Made by a program: the position numbers and the translations under genes
Assembly: GCF_041052385.1 (NCBI RefSeq)
Contig: NZ_CP163439.1
Location: 8,111,001-8,175,000, forward strand
Direction of reading: 5' to 3'
Length of the DNA: 64,000 nt
DNA from: Streptomyces sp. R28
Lineage (GTDB): Bacteria > Actinomycetota > Actinomycetes > Streptomycetales > Streptomycetaceae
Part shown: piece by piece, positions 39,069 to 47,742 of the stretch
Numbering within the stretch: position 1 is the first letter of the stretch
Layout of the letters: each line of letters starts with the position of its first letter
The notes under the pieces: generated by a model
The model's database searches: none
Seen by the model: only the letters and a program-made list of their open reading frames with translations
Told to the model about the DNA's origin: nothing

Positions 39069-40658
39069 ATGACCGTCCTGCACGAGCGCCCCGCCGGCCT
39101 GTCGGCGTCCGATGCCCGCGGCCGTGTGGCCGAACTGATGGGGATGCGGGAGCAGGCCATCAACGGGCCCGGCGAGAAGGCGACCGAGGCGCAGCACGCC
39201 AAAGGCAAGCTGACGGCACGCGAACGGATCGAGCTGCTTCTCGACCCGGGGTCGTTCAGCGAGGTCGAGCAGTTGCGCCGGCACCGGGCCACGGGTTTCG
39301 GTCTGGAGGCGAAGAAGCCGTACACGGACGGTGTGATCACCGGTTGGGGGACGGTGGAGGGCCGGACGGTCTTCGTGTACGCGCATGACTTCCGGATCTT
39401 CGGCGGTGCGCTGGGCGAGGCGCACGCGACCAAGATCCACAAGATCATGGACATGGCCATGGCGGCCGGTGCCCCCCTGGTCTCGTTGAACGACGGCGCG
39501 GGCGCCCGTATCCAGGAGGGCGTCTCGGCGCTGGCCGGTTACGGCGGCATCTTCCAGCGCAACACCAAGGCCTCGGGTGTGATCCCGCAGATCAGTGTGA
39601 TGCTGGGCCCGTGCGCGGGCGGTGCGGCGTACTCGCCGGCGCTGACGGATTTCGTGTTCATGGTGCGAGAGACCTCGCAGATGTTCATCACGGGGCCGGA
39701 CGTGGTCCGCGCGGTGACGGGCGAGGAGATCTCCCAGAACGGTCTGGGCGGCGCCGACGTGCATGCCGAGACCTCCGGGGTGTGCCATTTCGCGTACGAC
39801 GACGAGGAGAGCTGCCTCGACGAGGTCCGGTACCTGCTCTCGCTGCTGCCGTCCAACAACCGCGAGATGCCCCCGGCCGTCGCGAGCCCGGACGCCGTCG
39901 ACCGGAGCTGCGACGCGCTGCTCGACCTCGTGCCCGTCGACGGTAACCGCCCCTACGACATGACCAAGGTCATCGAGGAACTCGTCGACGACGGCGAGTA
40001 CCTGGAGGTCCACGAGCGCTGGGCGCGGAACATCATCTGCGCGCTGGCCCGCCTGGACGGACACACCGTCGGCATCGTCGCCAACCAGCCGCAGTCGCTG
40101 GCCGGTGTCCTGGACATCGAGGCCTCCGAGAAGGCCGCGCGCTTCGTGCAGTTCTGCGACGCGTTCAGCATCCCGATCGTCACCCTGCTGGATGTCCCCG
40201 GATTCCTGCCGGGCGTCGACCAGGAGCACGGTGGGATCATCCGGCACGGCGCCAAGCTGCTGTACGCGTACTGCAACGCGACCGTGCCGAGGATTTCGCT
40301 GATCCTGCGCAAGGCCTACGGAGGCGCGTACATCGTGATGGACAGTCAGTCCATCGGTGCGGACCTGACCTATGCCTGGCCGACGAACGAGATCGCGGTG
40401 ATGGGCGCCGAGGGCGCGGCCAACGTGATCTTCCGCAAGCAGATCGCGGCCGCCGAGGACCCCGAGGCGATGCGTGCGCGCATGGTCAAGGAGTACAAGG
40501 CCGAGCTGATGCACCCCTACTACGCCGCCGAGCGCGGCCTGGTCGACGACGTGATCGACCCGGCCGAGACCCGCGAGGTACTGATCAAGTCTCTGGCGAT
40601 GCTCCGGACCAAGCACGCCGACCTGCCTTCGCGTAAGCACGGCAACCCTCCGCAATGA
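39069..40658 (+). CDS. Acyl-CoA carboxylase beta subunit (propionyl-CoA carboxylase type)
   Basis: 529 aa, normal length for actinomycete PccB-type carboxyltransferases. It carries the two crotonase-fold halves, with the GxGGAxY-type oxyanion segments GPCAGGAAYSPAL (first half) and RKAYGGAYIVM (second half). The enzyme transfers carboxyl from biotin to propionyl-CoA to give methylmalonyl-CoA, the extender for the YASHS-type ATs of this PKS. No biotinylated alpha subunit is in the window, so a housekeeping one is presumably used. ATG 39069 is preceded by TTGGAG. The stop overlaps the next gene's start as ATGA. Confidence 0.93.
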   Translation: MTVLHERPAGLSASDARGRVAELMGMREQAINGPGEKATEAQHAKGKLTARERIELLLDPGSFSEVEQLRRHRATGFGLEAKKPYTDGVITGWGTVEGRTVFVYAHDFRIFGGALGEAHATKIHKIMDMAMAAGAPLVSLNDGAGARIQEGVSALAGYGGIFQRNTKASGVIPQISVMLGPCAGGAAYSPALTDFVFMVRETSQMFITGPDVVRAVTGEEISQNGLGGADVHAETSGVCHFAYDDEESCLDEVRYLLSLLPSNNREMPPAVASPDAVDRSCDALLDLVPVDGNRPYDMTKVIEELVDDGEYLEVHERWARNIICALARLDGHTVGIVANQPQSLAGVLDIEASEKAARFVQFCDAFSIPIVTLLDVPGFLPGVDQEHGGIIRHGAKLLYAYCNATVPRISLILRKAYGGAYIVMDSQSIGADLTYAWPTNEIAVMGAEGAANVIFRKQIAAAEDPEAMRARMVKEYKAELMHPYYAAERGLVDDVIDPAETREVLIKSLAMLRTKHADLPSRKHGNPPQ

Positions 40659-41719
40659 CGCCCGCATCCGTGCAAGGTCCCGGCCGGGGCGGCCGGCGGG
40701 AGGGGTGGGCGGAGCTCGTCCTGCCGGGCGAGATCCGTCGGCTCTGCGAGCAGATGGCGGCAGCCGCGCGGGGTGAGGCATTCGTGCTGCAGGCGGGCGA
40801 CTGCGCGGCGGAGGCCGCAGGGGACACCGGGCCCCGCGTCGTGACCGGTGTCCGCACGCTCCTGCAGGCGGCGCTTGTGCTGACCTACGGCACCCAGGTT
40901 CCGGTGACCAAGATCTGCCGGCTGCCCGCCCACCTCGACGACGCCCCCGCCCCGTGCGGGCTGCCGCGGACTCATGCCGGCTCGGCGACGATGCTGAACA
41001 CGGTGCGGGCGATGACCCGTGAGGCGTCCGTCGCCGACGTGCGCCAAGTGCATCAGTGGAACCAGCAGTTCGTCCGTACCACGGCGGTGGGCGCCCGGTA
41101 CGCGGAGCTCGCCCGGCGGATCGACCGCGTGATGCGCTTCATGGCCGCCTGGGACTTCGACGACACCCGGCTGCGGACCACGGCGATCTTCGCGGGCCGT
41201 CAGTTGCCGCTCCACGACTACGAGTGCCCGCAACTGTGCCGCGAGAAGGACGACGATGGCGTTCCCTGGGACCTGTCGTCCCATTTCCTCTGGCTGGGAG
41301 AGGGCACCCGGAACATGAACGGCCCTCACATCGCGATCGCCGAATCCGTCGCCAACCCGCTCGGCCTCGAGATCGGCCCCGACACTCTTCCGGAGGAAGC
41401 CGTCGAGTGCGTTCGACGGCTGGATCCACATTTCCAGCCCGGCCGGGTCACCTTGATGAGTGGCATGGGCAGCGGAAGAGTGCGGGACGTATTGCCGCCC
41501 ATCGTCGAGAAGGTGACCGCGTCCGGTCATCAGGTCGTGTGGCAGTGCGACCCCATGCGGGAAAACTCCCCCCTTTTCCATGTTGCCGCAGAGGTGCGTG
41601 GCTTCTTCGAAGTTCACCGGCGCCTTGGAACGTACCCGGGCGGGATACGTCTCGACCTTACGGATGAGAATGCGGCCATGGAGCTGGCGTTTCTCATTGC
41701 CGAGACGCTTCGCGGCTGA
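40655..41719 (+). CDS. Class II DAHP-synthase-family protein, divergent (aminoDAHP synthase-like?)
   Basis: 354 aa, shorter than typical class II DAHP synthases (about 390-470 aa). Family hallmarks are clear: LQAGDCAAEA with metal-ligand Cys50, RTHAGSATML, RIDRVMRFM, a SSHFLWLGEGTR segment, WQCDPM and GGIRLDLT. Several conserved residues differ. The His of CDPMHGNT is Arg302 (DPMRENS), the Glu of LELT is Asp334, YTSHEALLL is absent (LHDYECPQL instead), GERTR is GEGTR, and the protein stops before the usual TEC...CDPRLN tail. It starts inside the stop of the carboxylase gene (ATGA). With the dehydroquinate-synthase-like and dehydroquinase-like genes at 48.6-50.2 kb it probably makes a pathway-specific aromatic precursor. 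Whether it is a true aldolase (RifH-type aminoDAHP synthase) or has a new activity cannot be decided from sequence. Confidence 0.75.
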   Translation: MTPASVQGPGRGGRREGWAELVLPGEIRRLCEQMAAAARGEAFVLQAGDCAAEAAGDTGPRVVTGVRTLLQAALVLTYGTQVPVTKICRLPAHLDDAPAPCGLPRTHAGSATMLNTVRAMTREASVADVRQVHQWNQQFVRTTAVGARYAELARRIDRVMRFMAAWDFDDTRLRTTAIFAGRQLPLHDYECPQLCREKDDDGVPWDLSSHFLWLGEGTRNMNGPHIAIAESVANPLGLEIGPDTLPEEAVECVRRLDPHFQPGRVTLMSGMGSGRVRDVLPPIVEKVTASGHQVVWQCDPMRENSPLFHVAAEVRGFFEVHRRLGTYPGGIRLDLTDENAAMELAFLIAETLRG

Positions 41720-42255
41720 TTTGCAAGTTTTTTCCGTTCTGGGATCTCAATTCCCTGATCGCCCCATGTCTGGGCGACTTAAGCGCTCCCGGCATCTTGG
41801 CGTTCGCGGCACCTGTGACCTGCTGTCCGCCTTGTCAACCCCTAGCCGGGCTCCTGGAGCCCCTAAGGTGCGCCAGTGGAGCCGGGGTTGCCCCTGTTTG
41901 CAAGTTTACTTTGATTTGAGCTGGATTTGAGCTTCTGGCCTTCAAAGTGACGATGAGTTGCGGTCAAGGGAGTTCAGATGCAGGCCAGGCGTATGGTTGG
42001 GGAATCCGCTGTTCGACTGACCGGTAGCTTCCGGTAAGGGTTTACAGGGGGCGCAGAGGGGGGCTAGTGTTCGAAGAGAGAACGGGTCCGCCGGTATGAG
42101 ACTGATACAGGGGCCGGGCCCGGCGGTAATTGACTTGACATCAGATGAGAGTCATGCAATTCCGGGATATGAGTCATCATTCACGCCTTCGATGACGGTA
42201 ATCCACTTTCATTCCTGATGTCATGGAATGCGCACGGGGGAAAGGCGTTTAGATA
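41720..42255 (+). promoter_or_regulatory. Intergenic region upstream of the LAL regulator
   Basis: 536 bp without a credible gene and more AT-rich than its surroundings. A perfect 15-bp palindrome (GGGCTCC-T-GGAGCCC) lies at 41848-41862. A consensus-like TTGACA is at 42135-42140, but no convincing -10 box sits at 16-18 bp. GAGTCAT occurs twice nearby (about 42149-42155 and 42171-42177) and could be an operator. GGGGGAAAGG at about 42236 is the likely ribosome binding site of the GTG at 42256. Any promoter here is tentative. Confidence 0.4.
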
Positions 42256-45012
42256 GTGCTGATTGAACGCGAGCGCGAGCTCGAAATGTTGGATGGGCTA
42301 TTTGCGGAGACCGCCACGGGGCGGGGAAGGATCGTGCTGGTCAGCGGAGCTGTCGCGAGCGGTAAGACGGAACTTTTTCGATCCTTTGTCGACCGGAACG
42401 CCGACGGTGGAAGTTTATTCCTCTCGGCCACCGCAACAGTCGCCGACCGGGAGGTTCCCTTCGGCGTACTGCGCCAACTACTCGACTGCACGCCCCTTTC
42501 CACCGAACGCATCGCGGAAATACTCACTGCCCAGAGTGAGCTGGAGACCGTTCGCCGGGCCACAGCCGCGCTGATCGAACTGTCCGGGACGACCCCCCTG
42601 GCCGTGATCGTCGACGACGTGCATCACACCGACGAGCCGTCGATGGACTGCCTGTTGCGCCTCACCAACCGCAGCCGCTCGACCCGCACCATGCTCCTGC
42701 TCGCGGAGTCGGCGTACGACTGGTCGATGCACCCCTCGTACCGGATCGAGCTCGTCCGGCAGACGCACTTCCGTAGGATCCGGCTCTCGCCGCTGTCCAT
42801 GAACGGGGTCTCCGAGATGCTGACGCAGCACCTCGGACGGGAGACTGCGCGGGGCCTCGCCACCGAGGTTCATGAGGCAACGGGCGGTAACCAACTGCTT
42901 GTTCGCGCCCTCATCGAGGACCACGACGACGCGGTGGAGTCCTTCGAGCAGGACTCCCACGTGGCCGGCGAGAGCTTCCGGCAGGCCGTGCTCACCTGCC
43001 TGCAGCGCAGCGGCCCGGACGCGCTCGAAGTGGCCAAGGGCCTTGCCGTGCTCGACACCGCGGCATCGACGGACCGGGTCGCGAAGCTGATCGGACGGGA
43101 CCCGGACGAGGTCACCCGCCTGCTGCACGCCCTGCATGCCTTGGGGTTGCTGGACGGCGACTGCTTCCGGCACCCGCTCGGCCGTGCCGCCGTGTACGCG
43201 GACCTGTCCGGCAGGGAACTGGCCCAACTGCACACAGGTGCCGCACAGTTGCTGCGCCAGGGAGCCGGAGACGCCACCGAGGTCGCAGAACACCTGGTGG
43301 CCGCGAAGAGCGTGCGGGCCGACTGGGCCATCACCGACCTGCGGCGGGCGGCCGAGGAGGCGATGGCCGTCGACGACGAAGAGTCCGCCGTCAGGTACAT
43401 CGAGTTCGCGCTCTCTGTCTGCACCGAGGCATGCCAACGCGCCCAGCTGAGGATGCTGTTGATGCGCGCCGAGTGGCGCAAGGACCCCGTGGCGGCGGCC
43501 CGTCATCTGACGACGTTGTTCCAGGAGCAGCGGGACGGACACCTCGACGCCGACCAGACGGCCATGCTCGTGCGCTACGGCATGTGGCACGGGCGGACCG
43601 AGGACGCCACCGAGGCCATGGACCAACTGGTGGGGCCGCACCCGACGGTGAACGAGCCTCTCGGTTCCCTCCTGAGCAGCACCAAGGACTGGCTCAGCCA
43701 CGCCTACCCGCAGTTCCTGCCCGGCGGCACCGACGGCGCCCCCGCACCGTCGGTCGACGGCGCCACCGCTCCGCCGGCCCAGCAGGACCAGGCCGCGTCC
43801 GTACTCAGCGCGGTCCTCAGACAGGGGGACGGCGACGGGCGGTGTACCCGCGTGGCCGAGCAGATCCTGCAGGGAACCCCCCTCACCGACAACTCCCTCG
43901 AGGCCATCACCTCGGCCCTCCAGACACTCATCTACGGCGAACGGCTGCCCATGGCGGCGCGCTGGTGCGACATGCTGCTCGCCGAGGCGGAGGCCCGCGG
44001 CGTCACCTGGTGGCAGGCGGTCTTCTCCGCATGCCGGGCCGAGATCGCCATACGCAACGGCGAGCTGGCAGACGCGGAGAGACACGCGGCCCGTGCCCTG
44101 GATCTGATCGGCCCCCAGGGCTGGGGAGTCGCCGTCGGCGTGCCCCTCGGGGCCCTCCTCTACACGGCCACCGCCATGGGGGACTTCGAGAGCGCTCGCA
44201 AGTACCTTAAAGAACCGGTCCCTTCGGCCATGTTCCAGACCCGGTACGGGTTGTCCTACCAGCGGGCCCGAGGGCGCTACTACCTGGCGACCGACCGGCT
44301 GCAGGCCGCGCTCGCCGACTTCCGCTACTGCGGAGAGCTGATGACGACGTGGGGCCTGGACGCCCCCGCGCTCGTCCCGTGGCGCAGCGATTCCGCGGAG
44401 GTCCACCTCCGGCTCGGCGACCACGAGCGGGCCCAGCAGCTGGCCCAGGAACAGATGGCCCTCGCCGGATCACCCAAGTCGCGGACCCACGGGGCCTCGC
44501 TGCGGGTGCTGGCCGCGACCATCGGTCACCGCGGGCGGCTACGGCTCCTCAAGGAGTCGGTCGAGGTCCTCCAGGCGAGCGGGGACCGGCTGACGCTCAC
44601 CCAGGCGCTGTACGACCTCAGCAGGGCGCATCAGGTGCTCGGCGACTTCGGCAAGGCGCGGATGATCTCGCGCCGGGCCGGACGTCTCGCCAAGGAGTGC
44701 CGGGTCGAGCGGATGCAGGATCAACTCGCCCCGAGCCACGAGCAGCCGCTGATGCTCGTACCGGACGAGGGTGAGACATGGAAGCAGCCCGGCACCACGG
44801 CACGGCAGGCGGCCGACATACTCACGCTCTCCGAGCGGAAGGTCGCTGCGCTGGCCTCGCTCGGCTACACCAACCGGGAGATATCCGGGAAGCTGCACAT
44901 CACCGTCAGTACGGTGGAACAGCATCTCACCAAGATATTCCGGAAGTTGAAGGTCAAGCGCAGAACCGACCTGCCCGTCGAGCTGGAATTCCACGCCGCT
45001 TCATCGGCTTGA
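42256..45012 (+). CDS. LAL-family (large ATP-binding LuxR) transcriptional regulator
   Basis: 918 aa, the usual size of LAL activators found in actinomycete polyketide clusters. The N-terminus has an AAA/STAND ATPase with Walker A (SGAVASGKT, residues ~30-38) and Walker B (AVIVDDVHH, ~116). A long TPR-like helical middle follows, then a C-terminal LuxR helix-turn-helix at about 850-910 (LTLSERKVAALASLGYTNREISGKLHIT, quoted by position and key residues: SERKVAALA, TNREIS, STVEQHL). It is predicted to activate the PKS and tailoring genes. GTG 42256 is used as start, with GGGGGAAAGG upstream. Leu54 is encoded by TTA, so translation should depend on the bldA tRNA and coincide with development. 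The gene converges on the response regulator gene at 45065. Confidence 0.94.
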   Translation: MLIERERELEMLDGLFAETATGRGRIVLVSGAVASGKTELFRSFVDRNADGGSLFLSATATVADREVPFGVLRQLLDCTPLSTERIAEILTAQSELETVRRATAALIELSGTTPLAVIVDDVHHTDEPSMDCLLRLTNRSRSTRTMLLLAESAYDWSMHPSYRIELVRQTHFRRIRLSPLSMNGVSEMLTQHLGRETARGLATEVHEATGGNQLLVRALIEDHDDAVESFEQDSHVAGESFRQAVLTCLQRSGPDALEVAKGLAVLDTAASTDRVAKLIGRDPDEVTRLLHALHALGLLDGDCFRHPLGRAAVYADLSGRELAQLHTGAAQLLRQGAGDATEVAEHLVAAKSVRADWAITDLRRAAEEAMAVDDEESAVRYIEFALSVCTEACQRAQLRMLLMRAEWRKDPVAAARHLTTLFQEQRDGHLDADQTAMLVRYGMWHGRTEDATEAMDQLVGPHPTVNEPLGSLLSSTKDWLSHAYPQFLPGGTDGAPAPSVDGATAPPAQQDQAASVLSAVLRQGDGDGRCTRVAEQILQGTPLTDNSLEAITSALQTLIYGERLPMAARWCDMLLAEAEARGVTWWQAVFSACRAEIAIRNGELADAERHAARALDLIGPQGWGVAVGVPLGALLYTATAMGDFESARKYLKEPVPSAMFQTRYGLSYQRARGRYYLATDRLQAALADFRYCGELMTTWGLDAPALVPWRSDSAEVHLRLGDHERAQQLAQEQMALAGSPKSRTHGASLRVLAATIGHRGRLRLLKESVEVLQASGDRLTLTQALYDLSRAHQVLGDFGKARMISRRAGRLAKECRVERMQDQLAPSHEQPLMLVPDEGETWKQPGTTARQAADILTLSERKVAALASLGYTNREISGKLHITVSTVEQHLTKIFRKLKVKRRTDLPVELEFHAASSA
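42415..42417 (+). other. TTA leucine codon (bldA control point)
   Basis: Codon 54 of the LAL regulator is TTA, in frame with the GTG start at 42256 (GGA-AGT-TTA-TTC). In Streptomyces, TTA requires the bldA-encoded tRNA and is found mainly in regulatory and accessory genes. No other in-frame TTA was noticed in the genes of this window. Confidence 0.85.
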
Positions 45013-45064
45013 TGGTGTACGGACAGGTTTCTCCCATCTGCCCTTATGCCCGTGTCACCGCGCT

Positions 45065-45727
45065 CTACTCCTGCGCGTCATGGGTGTTGTTGAGATAGGC
45101 GATCACGGCCAGCACTCGCCGGTTGTCATGGTTGGACTGCGGCAGGTCCAGCTTGGCGAAGATGCTGGCCGTGTGCTTGCTCACCGCGCTGTCGCTGAGG
45201 AACAGCCGTTCCGAGATCGCGCTGTTGGACCGGCCCTCCGCCATGAGCGTGAGCACTTCCCGCTCCCGCTCCGTCAGCGCCGACAGCGGGCTGCGCGGTC
45301 CGCCGGGGCGGACCAGCTGGGCCACCACCTCGGGATCCATGGCCGTGCCGCCGGCCGCCACCCGGCGCACCGAGCCGATGAACTCGTCGTCGTCGAAGAC
45401 ACGGTCCTTGAGCAGATAGCCGATCCCGCCCCGGCCGTCCGCGAGCAGCTCGCGCGCGTACAGCTGCTCCACGTACTGCGAAAGCACCAGGACCGGCAGT
45501 CCGGGCAGCTCCTTGCGGGCCGCGAGCGCCGCCCGCAGCCCTTCGTCGGTGAAGGTCGGCGGCAGCCGCACGTCGACCAGCGCCACATCGGGCCGGTGCT
45601 CGAGCAACGCCGCCAGCAGATCAGGGCCGTTGTCGACCACGGCGGTCATCTCGAAGCCGTGGTCCTGCAGTAGATGGGTCAGTCCTTTTCTGAGGAGGTA
45701 CTGGTCCTCGCCGAGGACAACACGCAC
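45065..45727 (-). CDS. NarL/FixJ-type response regulator
   Basis: 220 aa. The receiver domain is at residues 1-~125 with the phosphoacceptor Asp52 (ALVDVRLP) and conserved Lys (YLLKDR). A C-terminal LuxR-type helix-turn-helix is at ~145-205 (LTEREREVLTLMAEGRSNSAIS region; SDSAVSKHTASIF). The GTG start at 45727 lies inside the end of the histidine kinase gene (49-bp overlap), so the two are co-transcribed and form a pair. The likely target is the inverted repeat between the kinase gene and the divergent membrane-protein gene. There is no direct evidence that this system controls the PKS. Confidence 0.92.
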   Translation of the reverse strand: MRVVLGEDQYLLRKGLTHLLQDHGFEMTAVVDNGPDLLAALLEHRPDVALVDVRLPPTFTDEGLRAALAARKELPGLPVLVLSQYVEQLYARELLADGRGGIGYLLKDRVFDDDEFIGSVRRVAAGGTAMDPEVVAQLVRPGGPRSPLSALTEREREVLTLMAEGRSNSAISERLFLSDSAVSKHTASIFAKLDLPQSNHDNRRVLAVIAYLNNTHDAQE

Positions 45728-47562
45728 GGCAACTCCATGGTCAAGGTGGTGGGGCCACCGGGAGGGGAGGTCACGTCCAGCAGACCATCAAAGGTAGCGA
45801 GCCGCCGCTGGACCCCCCGCAGCCCACTGCCCCGCGTCGGATCCGCGCCACCGCTGCCGTCGTCGGTCACGGTGATCCACAGCGCGCCCGCCGTATGGCG
45901 CAGGACGACCCGAACACGCTCGGCGCCCGAGTGCTTGGCGGCGTTGGCCAGCGCCTCGCTGACCGAGAAGTACGCGCACGCCGCCACGGGCGGCGCCGGC
46001 CTGCCCGGCAGATCGACGCTCACGTCCACCGTCAGCGGATGCGCGAGCGCCAGGGCGCGCACGGCGTCCGCGAGTCCCCGCTCGGCCAGCACCGGCGGGT
46101 GCACCCCGCGCACCAGCGCGCGCAGATCGGCGAGGGCCGCGGCCGAGTTCTCACGGGCCTCGGCCACCATGTCGAGCAGCTCGGGCGACTGCCCGTTCAG
46201 ACGCCGCTCGATGGCCCGCAGGGTCATGCCGATGGCGACCAGCCGCGTCTGGGCACCGTCGTGCAGATCCCGCTCGATCCTGCGCAGCTCGGCGGCCTGG
46301 ACGCCGGAGGCCTCCGCCCGCGTCGCGGTCAACTGCTCGACGCGGAGGGCGAGCTGGGACTTCCTGGTCGGTGTGAGCAGCAGCGCACTCCACGCGGCCT
46401 GGCCGCGCAGGGCGTACGGGGTCACCCACAGGGCGAGCACCGCGGGCGGCACAGCGAGCACGAGGCCCGGCCCGCCGGCACCCCACGCCACCACCAGCGC
46501 GACCACGGCCGCGGGCCCGAGCAGCAGCACCGCGCACACGAACGGGTTGAGGAGCAGCCACAGCAGGTCCCGCCAGGTCGCGGGGTCGCCGAGCAGCCGA
46601 CGGCGCGTGGTCAGCCACCTCGGCAGGGTCGGATTGCTGTGCAGGTGACGGCCGTACGCGTAATGACCGTCCGCCCGCTGGGCCGGCGGGTCGGGCCTCG
46701 GCCGGTACGGCGCGGGGATGTCCACCCCGGCCCACTCGCGCAACAGCCCCCGCCACACGCCGGTCAGCCTCCGGCTCGGCTCGACCGCCCAGGCGAAGAC
46801 GGGCACGAGCCCCATGGGCACCGACAGGACCAGCGCCATCAGCTGGAGCAGGGCCAGCAGGAATCCGCACAGCGCGAGCAGACACAGCAAAACGGCCGCC
46901 CCCAGGCCCTGAGCGGCTCGCCGCGTCCACCAGCCCGCCCCGGGACCATCCGGCACGCCGCCGGGCGACAACAGGAACTTCGTCAGGCGGCCGTGCGTCC
47001 GCAGCGCCCGAGGCCCCGCGGCAAAGCCCAGGAGCACCAGCGGCACACCGAGTACCGCCGCGCCGAGCGCCGGCCAGGACACCTGCCACCACAGCGGAGC
47101 CATGAGCCCCACCAGTCCGCAGCCCATCAGAGCGGCGGGCAGCAGCGCCACCGGCGCACCCAGCAGGGGGTCGACCAGCAGCCACACCAGATCCCGCAGC
47201 GTGGCCCGGTCCCGGGTGATCTGCCGGGCCTGCCGCTTGCGCAGGGCGGTCCTGTCGGACGCGTACAGCCGCCTGCCTTGGCGGTACCAGCCGCCCTCGC
47301 GGGGCTGCGGGGCCGACACCGACGGTGCGTACGGCGCGGGGATCTCCACCCCGGACCAGGCGCCGGCAAGACGGCGGCGCAGCAGCGGCAGCCGGCGCAG
47401 GCGCAGCACGATGCCGCCGGCGCCGAGCGCGGCCGCCACGGCCATCGGCAGGAAACACAGCAGCCCCACGACGGAGAGGGCGGCCAGTGCCGCCCCGCGG
47501 GCCGGCGCGGGTCCGTGCCGGTGGGGCCAGGAGCCGACGGCAGGTCTGACGTCGCCGGTCAC
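45679..47562 (-). CDS. Membrane sensor histidine kinase (HisKA_3 family)
   Basis: 627 aa. The first ~400 residues are a membrane sensor made of two similar halves. Each half has paired hydrophobic helices followed by a VEIPAPY/VDIPAPY loop, as in the actinobacterial 'putative sensor' domain. The dimerisation/phosphoacceptor helix (RRIERDLHDGAQTRL, His at about 433) and a HATPase domain (LANAAKHSGAERV; DDGSGG; GLRGVQRR) follow. It should phosphorylate the response regulator encoded immediately downstream. GTG 47562 is chosen because GGAGGTGCG lies directly upstream. The frame stays open further upstream, but that stretch is antisense to the divergent gene. Confidence 0.93.
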   Translation of the reverse strand: MTGDVRPAVGSWPHRHGPAPARGAALAALSVVGLLCFLPMAVAAALGAGGIVLRLRRLPLLRRRLAGAWSGVEIPAPYAPSVSAPQPREGGWYRQGRRLYASDRTALRKRQARQITRDRATLRDLVWLLVDPLLGAPVALLPAALMGCGLVGLMAPLWWQVSWPALGAAVLGVPLVLLGFAAGPRALRTHGRLTKFLLSPGGVPDGPGAGWWTRRAAQGLGAAVLLCLLALCGFLLALLQLMALVLSVPMGLVPVFAWAVEPSRRLTGVWRGLLREWAGVDIPAPYRPRPDPPAQRADGHYAYGRHLHSNPTLPRWLTTRRRLLGDPATWRDLLWLLLNPFVCAVLLLGPAAVVALVVAWGAGGPGLVLAVPPAVLALWVTPYALRGQAAWSALLLTPTRKSQLALRVEQLTATRAEASGVQAAELRRIERDLHDGAQTRLVAIGMTLRAIERRLNGQSPELLDMVAEARENSAAALADLRALVRGVHPPVLAERGLADAVRALALAHPLTVDVSVDLPGRPAPPVAACAYFSVSEALANAAKHSGAERVRVVLRHTAGALWITVTDDGSGGADPTRGSGLRGVQRRLATFDGLLDVTSPPGGPTTLTMELPCVLSSARTSTSSEKD

Positions 47563-47616
47563 CGCACCTCCGCAGTCCGCAGGGATCCCCAGTCTGGCAC
47601 GGCCCGGGAAGCGCCG

Positions 47617-47644
47617 GTGGGGGTGCAGTTTTCTGCACCCCCAC
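47617..47644. promoter_or_regulatory. Inverted repeat operator candidate between divergent kinase and membrane-protein genes
   Basis: A perfect inverted repeat with 12-bp arms (GTGGGGGTGCAG and its complement) separated by TTTT. It lies in the 180-bp divergent gap, 55 bp from the kinase start and about 100 bp from the membrane-protein start. Symmetry, position and the NarL-type regulator encoded next door make it a good candidate for that regulator's site. Confidence 0.55.
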
Positions 47645-47742
47645 TGTGCTCGTGACTGCATTCCGGACGGCCCCACCCCGCACATAGCTTGAGGAACGAA
47701 GCAAGCACGGAACGGCAGGGCACGACAGGGAAGGAGGTCACA

